Source: Selaginella tamariscina | Lineage: Eukaryota > Streptophyta > Lycopodiopsida > Selaginellales > Selaginellaceae | DNA: 64,000 nt | Assembly (NCBI GenBank): GCA_003024785.1 | Contig: PUQB01000083.1 | Location: 446,368-510,367 of the forward strand | Direction: 5' to 3' | Shown here: positions 55,128 to 64,000 of the stretch, piece by piece | How positions within the stretch are numbered: position 1 is the first letter of the stretch | Layout of the letters: the number at the start of each line of letters is the position of its first letter | The notes under the pieces: model-generated | Database searches by the model: none | The model's input: the letters and a program-made list of their open reading frames with translations, nothing else | Told to the model about the DNA's origin: nothing | Position numbers and translations under genes: made by a program

Positions 55128-57960
55128 TCAAATAGGCTGATTAAATAACACATCTGGAATAATGAGGACCATCATTACTTTTTGAAGATCCTTGCAGCAA
55201 TCAAAGTATGCTTTAGGTTTTTGGTTCCTTTGTTCAACAAAGTGTGGGGTTTGCACTTCCACATCACTACTGGCTTCTATGTCGTCTGTGCTCAATGACG
55301 TCATTTCAATCTCCTCTCACCACCTTGTTTTAGGCCAAAAAGGGTGTTGCAATTCTGTACTTGTGACAGTAGGCCTTCTAACTCTCGAACCATAGTCTCC
55401 CAAATAGTCAATCACATGCTTATATAGTTCTGAGTAACCAGTTGCCTTATTAGAATTCTTTAGCATCGATTTTTGAACCCATGCCACATATTTTTTGATG
55501 TCATTAATAATAACCTCTTGTTCCTTGAGCTGAGCACTCAATGGAATAGGGTTTGGTTGTCCTTCTGGGAGAATTGACTTTCCATCTTCTCCACTTTTGA
55601 AGAGCATTAAGCCCTCTTTCGGTAACCACTCTTGCTCTGATGGCCGTAACTTGTACTGCATAATAGGTATACCATCTCTTATGAAGAAAAAGAATTGTAG
55701 CAGCACAAGGTGACCAACTAAAGAATCGCTCCCCTCTTTTATATATCCTTGAGAAACTTTTTGAAGTCTAACACTTCAGTCATAAGCAAAGCACAACTTT
55801 TTTTAGAGATGCAATTTTTAAAAGATCCATCATATGCAGTAAGGTAAGTGCACTTGTCCTTTTTGTAGAGTTGGAGACCTTGCTGAAGAACGCATCAATA
55901 TCTTCATGAGTGTGACCAACCATAAAGAAACTGAGCGTGATTGTCTCAAACACACCTTTGGCAACAAGCATTGACAAGTATGCTAGCACATATCTAGAAA
56001 ATAAAAGTAAGTATGAGCTTGAGAAACCCTTAACTAAAATGATTTATCTATTTTTGTTCTTGCCTGCATAATTATCCATTTGTAAAAGCAAATGACGAAG
56101 GAGCTTATTTGATGTTGAGGACACATGTACACTATTTGAGTTAAATCCTCCACTAAACTAGAACTCTTAACAGGGCTATCTGTTTCTTGTGCAGGCTACT
56201 GACAATGCCTCTCATATTCCCAAGTAGCCTCAAGTGCAGATGTGTTCATGAGAGCATTATGTAAAGGTTGAAAGTGTTGTTTCTTCACTTTGAGATCACT
56301 CATAAGACTTGTTTGTGAGTGGGCTTCAAGGTTTTTGAAACACATGGCCAACGACCCAATAGTGAAATTGGAGTCGCTAGACCAATGTGGAAATGAAAAA
56401 ATGTCTATATGATTCACAACCGTGTCCATGTGTTAGCACACTTATCAATGAAATCGGAAGTTTCATGACATTTCCAAGGCACTTTTGGTGTTGCAAATGA
56501 ACCTTGGAATGCTGATCTTTAAATGATCCATCTTGTCATGGATCAAGCACAAGGTATTCTGATGGGCATGAGACAGAAAGCATGCAGTGTGCATAGTACT
56601 GAGACCAGAAAGTTTGTTGTGCAATCATGTGGCCTCCATCTTCTTTTGAATGGTAGTGATTTCCACCAAGGTTTTTGCACAAGCCTCTGTAGCCTTCAAT
56701 AATGTACAAGTGTCACACTTGGAAAAGCTAGAGTGTTTTACAATCTTCACATCCTTAAAATGAGTATTCCATATGTTGTTGAAGGTACTAGTGCAGATTG
56801 TTTAAAGCCCCATCAAACTGAGGCACTTGTTCACATGTTCACACAGCTTCAATTGAGTGTAGATTGAAAGCAAAACCTTAAGATTTTCCCTAACCCCTAC
56901 ATTTGTGGTTCGGCATTTGTGAGGCATCCTGTTTACATTTGCTTCCACAAAAGCCTTGAGTATCTCTATATCTGCCATAATGTGAAAGCAGGTTTTGACC
57001 AGGCGAGTGTTCCCATATATTGAGGTTCGTGCTCCATCTAGCCACTCATCCCTTCAACGGTAGAATGTGGTCTTTGGGATCCCGTATATAGTGTACCAAG
57101 CTTTGAAGCAGATGGCCACCTTATTAAATACCATGGATGTACTTTGATAACATGTGTCCAAGGCCATTCCATCAATACACCACCCAGTTAGTGCAGCATA
57201 TACAAACTCATTCCTTTGCTTTTGGGTGAGCGTACGAAATACATGTCTACATTGGGTAATTTTATTCCGGTATGCCATCTGACAACACTTCTTCTTGCAA
57301 CAGTCAATCGTGGAAATACTAGTAACACTTGCAGAAGATGTAGGATCCATCTTGACCCTCTTGCCAAAATTTGCAGGGGAAGATCTGCAACTCATGAATC
57401 ACCTTTTTCTTACTATAGGACCAATGCAAGAAACCTCTTCAAATATGGGTTGTCCTTCCGGTTGTTTATTATTAAAATCCAGCCTAGAATACGTTGAAAC
57501 CATCTCGTCGTCTTAATTTAGATGTTCGCCACCTCACAAAGGATCTAAGATGCAATGTGCCATTAGGTGAAACCTCTATCATAACTACACCCACGAAGTC
57601 GGCCCCTAGTTTCTCTTCTGATACAGCTTTCATTGGATTTATAGCTGTGATGATGCCTCTCCCAACCTCGATCTTATGAAGAAACAGAATCACCTCATCC
57701 ATCATAGCAGGCAAGCCATCACCTGATGAACTCGTATTATTATTTATTTATGACTCTGCATATTCTGTGTCAGCCTTGACTTCATCCAAATTCCACAATA
57801 TAGGAGAACCCTCTTCAAATTCCATTCCCGGAACCTCAACATGCTTGCAAATGGTGTTCACCCAAATGTACACACAAGATCCTTGGTAATATTGTGACAT
57901 GATGCATTATTATCTCGAACTTCCACAATTCCAGTGCCAACTATCTCGTTGTTCCAAAAA
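55128..57960 (-). pseudogene. DUF7869-like transposase candidate, GTE-C copy
   Basis: This copy keeps the region lost in GTE-B: 'QMDNYAGKNKN' (about 56045-56085), 'LAYLSMLVAKGVFETIT' and 'FFMVGHTHEDIDAFFSKVSN' (55870-55930). The N-terminal part reads 'MDEVILFLHKIEVGRGIITA' and 'FVRWRTSKLRRRDG' (57490-57705). A Cys-rich 'DCCKKKCCQMAYRNKITQC' lies at about 57240-57305. 'GWCIDGMALDTCYQSTSMVF' follows (about 57125-57185), then 'FSKCDTCTLLKATEACAK' (56670-56725). The C-terminal block 'EWLPKEGLMLFKSGEDGKS' is at 55575-55630. The start region is deleted here (33 bp missing near 57965), and several stops occur, so this copy too is inactive. Confidence 0.6.
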
Positions 57961-58098
57961 AGACAACACATAAATAATTGTGTTATTTATGATATCTATT
58001 TATGCTCTAAGAAATCTGAATTGCGGGTGCTTAATAATATGCATGTGCATTAATACATAATTATGTATAGGGATAATATCTCATGCTTGATTAATACT
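57961..58098. other. Presumed transposase 5' region, GTE-C
   Basis: This stretch corresponds to 15446-15589 in GTE-B. It contains TATTATGTATAG-like sequence but no certain TATA box. Confidence 0.3.
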
Positions 58099-59010
58099 AC
58101 TGGTGGCGGGATTAATCCCGCTCATGACTCCCTATGACGAGGAAGGGTTGGCGGGATTAATCCCGCCGCTAACTCCCTCCGACAGGAAAGAGCCGGCGGG
58201 ATTAATCCCGTCACCACTCTTTTCGATGGGAAAGAGCCGGCGGGATTAATCTCGCCGCCGACTCCCTTCGATGGGAAAGAGCCGGTGGGATTAATCCCAC
58301 CACCGACTCCCTCCGATGGGAAAGAGCCGATGGGATTAATCTCGTAGCCACTCTTTCCAGTGAGGAAGAGTTGGCAGGATTAATCTCGCCGCTGGCTCTT
58401 CCCTTTCAGAGAGAGAGGCGACGGGATTAATCCGTTGTCGACTCCCTTCGACGAGGAAGAGTCGACGGGATTAATCCCGCTGCTGGCTCTTCCTCGTCGA
58501 AGAGAAGCGACGGATTAATCCCTCGAAACTCCCTCTGACGAGGAAGAGGTGGCAGGATTAATCCCGCCGCAACACCCTCCGATGAGGAAGAGTCAATAGG
58601 ATTAATCCCGCCCACAACTCTCTCTGAAGCTATAATTTCAAAGAGATCTTAAGGGGGTGGCGGGATTAATCTCGCCAATGCTTTTCTACGTCCTAAACTG
58701 ATCGGCAGGATAAATCCTGCTCACAAATATTTAAAACAGGGAAGTAGCGAGATTAATCCCGCCACCCCTTCTATGCCTTTTAGAATGGTCAGTGGGATTA
58801 ATCCCGCCGACAATTCTTTCTAATAAATTTTGTTAACTCTTCATCAATTGAGAGAGTTATCAATGGGATTAATCTCGCCGCTCTTTTTCAAATGCGGAGA
58901 AGCATTGCCTAGATTAATCCTGCCACGGCTTTCAAAGAGCTAATGGCGGGATTAATCTCGCCACCTCTTTTAAGAGGCGAAAAAGAAATGGCCGGATTAA
59001 TCCCGCCTCC
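58099..59010. repeat. Palindrome array 2, GTE-C (about 20 units)
   Basis: The cleanest array in the window: units of about 42-45 bp made of the palindrome GGCGGGATTAATCCCGCC and a spacer such as 'GACTCCCTCCGATGGGAAAG'. Symmetry-preserving variants (GTGGGATTAATCCCAC, GCGAGATTAATC forms) are frequent. ORFs with repeated 'GLI.PP' are artefacts. Confidence 0.9.
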
Positions 59011-60484
59011 CCGACTAACCGAGAATATTAAGTAAAAGAATGTGTAAACAGGATAAATCCCCAACTGAATATAATATAATCCTAATGCATTCTTAAACCC
59101 TTAAATTTTAATTTTAAGAGAAAATGTAAGAGAGTGAATTTTATAAGTATTTCTAAATTTGTTTACAATACTTATAAACGGCACTGAAGGCGCCATGCTT
59201 TCCTATAAACAATAGCACCCAATTTAATGTCGTTCCTAAGTTAATCACTATTAAGAAAAAAAAGATCTAAAAAGTGAAAAATACAAAAATGAAGAAACCT
59301 TTGCCGGAAAAAGAACCAAATTTGAATTTGAATGTGAAATTAAATGCATTTTCAAATTTATATGTCAAACCGACAATACTTATGTCAGAATTTCAAAAAA
59401 TTTAAAAATAAAATAAAATAAAATTTAAAATGATGACACAAATAACCAACACTCTGACATATTACTCTTCAATTCCAATGATTTTTATAAAATTGCATTT
59501 AATATGATTCAAGTGATTCAAGCTGTTAATATTACGAAAATTTTAATAATTATTCTTCATTCTTATATATTAAATAAATTGATATATAATTATGTATCAT
59601 TTAAAATATATTTATAATGTGTTTATAATATTATTTCTTAATTACTCAAGTAATTAATTTACATTTCCTTATATTAATGGGATTTTCTCAATTAATTTCT
59701 TATTATTTCAAGAATATTCCTATGTTAAAACTTATTATCAATATTAAATTAATATATTTATTAAAACTATATATGATATATTAGATAAAATGATATATTA
59801 TTATGTATAATTTAAAATATGTTCATAGTGTGTTTATTAATATTATTTCTTAATTATTTGATGTTTCTTTTGCACACATATATAAACACAATCAAAAATT
59901 TATATATACACGTGCACACGCATTAGAAGCACTTACAAAGACACATATGCACACACATGCACAAGCCGATGAGTGGATCACGATATAAATAAAGCATTTA
60001 GATTGTATTTACGATATAGAGTTTAAAACTAAACCAAATATTTATAGTTACACACCTTTACACTGGGACTTACATATGTTTAGTTTTAGAGTAAATTTAT
60101 ATTAAATAATTAGAAAAATGTGCATGCATTCAGTTTATATTAGTATAAAGTTTTATACTAATATATATATTACCATATAAAATTTAATAATAAAATACTT
60201 GCACTAAATTTAAAACCCTAAACCAAATTGGAGAGATATGTTGCTTCTTTATTGAAAATATCATGTTCAACGCATGTATAATCCATATGTACTCAATTTG
60301 TGTGTATGTAACACATTGAATTTACACATGTTAATATGTATGTATGTCTGTGTGTATACACGTGTGTATGTATTATGTGTACTAATATATGCAATGTGTA
60401 CGAAATTAAGCCCAATAGTTAGGATAGGAAAAAAGGGGGGCTCTATGACGAAAATAAGGTATAGTTATGATTTGTTAACACTCT
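59011..60484. other. AT-rich middle region, GTE-C
   Basis: No gene is seen. It corresponds to 12932-15069 of GTE-B but is about 0.6 kb shorter, partly because the ~330-bp tandem unit is present about once. The conserved block near 59160-59240 is kept. Confidence 0.6.
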
Positions 60485-60590
60485 CTCTTCTCTCATACAT
60501 ACACACCATGCATGATCCATAATATGTAGTCTGTCTCTCTTCTCTCATACATACACACCATGCATGATTCATAATATGTACTAACGTGAC
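60485..60590. repeat. 50-bp minisatellite, two units, GTE-C
   Basis: The inverse of the GTE-B minisatellite (anchor CCATGCATGATYCATAATAT at 60506 and 60558), with two units about 52 bp apart. Confidence 0.8.
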
Positions 60591-61129
60591 AATATTATGT
60601 ACTATGTATGTATGTTTATGTATATAATATTATAATATTGTGTATATATGTATTGCTACACGTGAAAATTTAACACTCTCATATACACACATATGTTAAA
60701 CCCCTGCATGATTTATATTTTTGGGGTGTATGTGATACACCCACACGCACACAAATTTAAAATTATATAATATAATGAAAGAATATTCGTTTAGAGTCAA
60801 TATATATTTTATTCTTTTTAGGGTTTTAGGTATATTCTTAAAAGGAATATTTATTAGGGTTAATATATATTTAGGGTTTAGGTATTTCTTAAAAGGAATA
60901 TTCAATTAGGGTTAATATATATTTTATTCCTTTTAGGGTTTAGGTATATTCTTAGGGTTTCAAGAAGAAAGGCGCGGAGGCGGTGTGGTGGAATAGAGCA
61001 GTTTTGCCATAAATGTATAGATTCTCTCTCAAAAGGCGTGGTGGTGCAAAATGGCGCGGCGGTGCAGTAGGGTTTGAAGGCGCATTCACACATGTGAAAT
61101 CTCTCTTTTTCTCTCACACGCACACTCCT
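60591..61129. promoter_or_regulatory. Telo-box-like region, GTE-C
   Basis: TTAGGGTTTAGG and AGGGTTTCA motifs at 60825-60960, inverse of 12345-12480. The GC-richer block 60965-61080 corresponds to 12230-12345. Role unknown. Confidence 0.35.
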
Positions 61130-61262
61130 GTGTATATTTATTATCTGTATTTACATATACATTTATGTGTGTATCTTAATAATAAAATTTATTTATTTAT
61201 ATCTCTCGCACACACACGCACACTCTATATATACATACACATATACATATATCTGTATTTAC

Positions 61263-61314
<52 letters not shown>

Positions 61315-61445
61315 CGTTGTATAATTATTTGATTTATTAATTTATCTCTCGCACACACACGCACACTTCTGTATATACATATACATATATGTGTGTTTGT
61401 TCATCTCTCGCACATTCCTGTACATATGCATATTAATATTTGTGT
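61130..61445. repeat. CA/TA microsatellite block, GTE-C
   Basis: Contains (TG)n at about 61280-61312 and alternating TATA/CACA tracts, inverse of 11906-12180. Confidence 0.8.
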
Positions 61446-62310
61446 GTGCGCGGGATTCACCAAAGGGCAGCAGGATTAATCCTGCCGCCCAGGCCCTTCA
61501 CGCAGGTCATGAGTGGCGGGATTAATCATGCCGCCCATGAGGCTAACCAAAGAGTGGCCACCCATGAGGCTAACCAAAGAGTGGTGGGATTAATATCGTT
61601 GCCCATGCCCTGCGTGAAGGCGGCGGGATAATCCTGCCGCCCATATATATGTGTATGTGCGCAAGATTTACAAGAGGGCAGCGGGATTAATCCCGCCGAC
61701 CCTTCCATGCATGGTGGCGGGATTAATCCCATTGTCCCTCCGAAGAGGCGGGAAAATGGTGGGAAGATTAATTCCCTTCACCGAGCATAATCCTGCCACC
61801 CTTATGTCTCAATGAGTGTGGGGAGGGATTAATCCCGCCAACCACCATTATCCATATGAGAGTGTCATGCGCGGGATTAATCCCACTCACTAGGCATGAA
61901 AGGGGTGGCGGGATTAATCCCACTCACTAGGCATGAAAGGGGTGGCGGGATTAATCCCACCACCCTTCTCTGTCTCCTGCATTGGTGAGCCAAATCAATC
62001 CCGACCACTTCTGTTTGAGACGAAGAAGGATTACCGCACACCAATTCAGGGGACTGAGAAGGGTGGCAAGATTAATTCCACCATCCTTCCATGGTGGGCG
62101 AGATTAATCTCGCACCCTTCTTGATCACATGAAGAGGTGTGCCAAATAAATCCCGCCCAGTTTCTCTTTGAGACAGAGAAGGGTGGCGGGATTAATCTCG
62201 CACACCCATTCATGGGATCGAGAAGGGTGGCAAGATTAATCCCGCCACCCTTTCAAGAGGCATAAAAGGAGTGGCATGATTAATCTTGCCGCACCTTCCA
62301 TGTGAATATA
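61446..62310. repeat. Palindrome array 1, GTE-C (about 20 units)
   Basis: The same palindrome family; units differ in phase and number from GTE-B array 1. A local tandem duplication of 'GGTGGCGGGATTAATCCCAC' with its spacer is seen at about 61905-61960. Confidence 0.85.
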
Positions 62311-62405
62311 TATGTGTATTAGTATATATAAGTTGCTATCTCATTTTATTTACTTCTATCATCTTATTCATAATATTTTGAGTAAAAGCCAGTAAACGAT
62401 GTGGA

Positions 62406-62490
62406 ATTGTCTAAAGCTCACATTTGTGGTAGTTATAAAACCAAATGTTATCAGTCTTTTACACTAGCACAAATGTGAGCTTTGGACAAT
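62406..62490. repeat. Conserved hairpin with 23-bp arms, GTE-C
   Basis: Arms at 62406-62428 (ATTGTCTAAAGCTCACATTT and on) and 62468-62490 are inverse complements with one mismatch; the loop is 39 nt. Confidence 0.7.
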
Positions 62491-62621
62491 TAATCCCATC
62501 CACTTCTCTCTGAGACAAAGAAGGGTGTATGTGAATTTATCAAAGTATTAATTTTGTATATTCGGGTTTATACAAGTGTATGTGCGTTTTTTATATGATT
62601 TGTATTCATAGTGTATTTTGT

Positions 62622-64000
62622 GCAGAAGGACGATTTGATCAAACAAGGAGATTCAATTATTAGTATGGAGTCGTCATCAAAATTCTGGGTAAGAATTATA
62701 ATAATATCTGTTATACTCCGATATGTGCTTGAAGAACTAATCATTTTTGTATTCAGATGTGGAATTGAGGTGATATTAAAGACGAGATGAGGAGATGAGA
62801 TGGGCAGGGGAATTCTGAAATCAACTTGGCCATATTTCAAAATAAAAAGGAAGCACATTAGAGCAACCATGATTGTTGCTAAACTAACCTCGTCATAACG
62901 CATGGACAAGCAAAATAATGGAAACTAGATTTACTAGTCAAACACCCGAAAGCAGGCTGCAAACCCAGATTGGATGATGCTCGACACATATGCCTTGTTC
63001 CATCCAATGTTACATTTTCGAATCCAAAGGTCGCCAGTTACGACATTAATCTCGGGTGGTTTTGTCGACTTGTAGATAATGACGTTCACGTTTTCACTAA
63101 TGATGTTGATCGTGGAGTTCTTCTTCAACTAAACAAAAGCCCATCTATGGAGGGGATCCAATTAGATGTTTACTTCAAAGATCTCCATAATCATCAAGTA
63201 GGTGTATTTTCAGTAAATATTGCTTCACAATACAGAACATCCACAAGTGGAGCAATCGTCCCTCTTCTTATTGAAGAAGAACACAACGATATCATTAGGG
63301 AGACTGAGAGGGTGGCTCGGTCCCAAGTTCTTTACAGATCATGTTCAATTTGTTTAGGAATCTTCGGGAGCTGAAAGAGTGTGCCGAAAACATTAGAACA
63401 GTTGTAGTCGAGGATCACACATGTTGATTTAGATCGCAAAAGAAAATCATCTATCGTTTTGTCAGCTGCACCTGTAACATCAATAAGCCACAAGGAAATG
63501 ATGTTGGATGATAGGATTTACAAGTGTAGGGTTAAGTATTGCAGTGTCAACCCAAACTTCAATTACAAGCTACTCAACCACGAATGTGTAGCTGAGCTCA
63601 TGAAGAAGATGAAGGACGACAATTCTTACACCGTTCCACATAATGCTGTTTTGTGCCCATACTATAAAAGAAAGAAAGGCACTGAGAAAGTGTGGGTCAC
63701 AACACCAGAACAAATCACGAAGATTCAGACGGAGAATAAAAAATTAATCAGGTACTACTTATTAGTGGCCAGCACACAATAACGGTAGCCCAACGACTTC
63801 TCGATGAACACAATAAAGGAATGATGACAACAAAACTTTTCGAGCATACCTGTGAAAAGCTAACAAAAAGATTGATTTTTTTAGCTAAGCCAAATCTCAC
63901 AATCGAGCATTACCATAAGTTATTGGTGGAATGGGATGTTGCCGACACCAACCACTACAACAATAAAATATGGGAGAAGTTCAAACACACGGGATCCATG
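62622..64000 (+). pseudogene. ParB-like part of GTE cargo gene 1, GTE-C copy
   Basis: Starts after a TTTGTGCAG acceptor-like site; ATG at 62664 opens 'MESSSKF', then the intron 62689-62756. The N-terminal domain of unknown type spans 62757-63370 ('ESTWPYFK'-like text, then 'MDDARHICLVPSNVTFSNPK', 'LLQLNKSPSMEGIQLDVYF'). The ParB-like domain lies at 63490-63850: 'YCSVNPNFNYKLLNHECVAE', 'TVPHNAVLCPYYKRK' and, after a one-base loss at about 63765, 'LISGQHTITVAQRLLDEHNK'. A helical segment follows ('KLFEHTCEKLTKRLIFLAKP'). The methyltransferase-like part would lie beyond 64000. Confidence 0.55.

Larger units (their letters stand above)
54346..64000 (-). mobile_element. Giant TIR element copy C (GTE-C), transposase end and middle
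   Basis: The inverted counterpart of GTE-B from 19103 back to about 9000. It continues beyond the window. It interrupts the Gyp1a pol gene; Gyp1b (about 20370-20387) shows the same site uninterrupted. The four bases outside the TIR are CATA. Confidence 0.75.

Noticed and set aside
1..64000. Host protein-coding gene, tRNA or rRNA
   Set aside because: All recognisable coding sequence belongs to transposons; I saw no cloverleaf or rRNA signature, although a tRNA scan was not possible.

Overview
This window looks like deep, transposon-packed heterochromatin of a land plant. I see no ordinary single-copy host gene. Evidence for a plant: Ty3/gypsy chromoviruses with chromodomains, primer-binding sites resembling plant initiator-Met tRNA, telo-box motifs (AAACCCTAA) and spliceosomal introns in transposon genes. 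One retroelement family is of the Tf1/sushi type, otherwise best known from fungi and fish, which points to a seedless plant (fern, lycophyte or bryophyte). That taxonomic guess is inference only.

The most interesting content is a giant DNA transposon, called GTE here, present three times: GTE-A (1-2879, partial, inverted), GTE-B (5647-19103, complete, about 13.5 kb) and GTE-C (54346-64000, partial, inverted). All four visible ends share a ~26-bp terminal inverted repeat with core GTTGTAACTAAARTGGGC. One end carries a DUF7869-like transposase candidate. The other end carries two cargo genes: a large protein with a ParB-like 'GQHT' domain followed by a methyltransferase-like domain and an acidic tail, and an FCP1-like HAD phosphatase with the plant DVNG motif. 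Between them lie two arrays of an 18-bp perfect palindrome (GGCGGGATTAATCCCGCC), a conserved hairpin, microsatellites, a 50-bp minisatellite and AT-rich tandem repeats. All genes are broken, but the copies are broken in different places, so each shows what another lost.

The rest is a nest of LTR retrotransposons. Gyp1 is a chromovirus, minus strand, in two copies: 1a = 36196-36437 plus 50398-54345; 1b = 2880-4310, 19104-20964 and 26784-28872. Gyp2 is a non-chromoviral Tat/Athila-like element with extra ORFs after integrase: 2a = 36438-50397 plus; 2b = 28873-29594 plus 35790-36195 minus. Gyp3 is a Tf1/sushi-like chromovirus: 3a = 29595-35789 plus; 3b = 20965-26783 minus. Gyp4 (42380-47198 plus) is the youngest, with nearly identical LTRs and a perfect TACGC duplication.

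The junctions give an insertion order. Gyp2b landed in the Gyp1b LTR; Gyp3a and Gyp1a landed in Gyp2b; Gyp2a and GTE-C landed in Gyp1a; Gyp4 landed in Gyp2a. Gyp3 also shows a 13-nt match between its primer-binding site and the predicted 5' end of its own RNA, which suggests tRNA-free self-priming.
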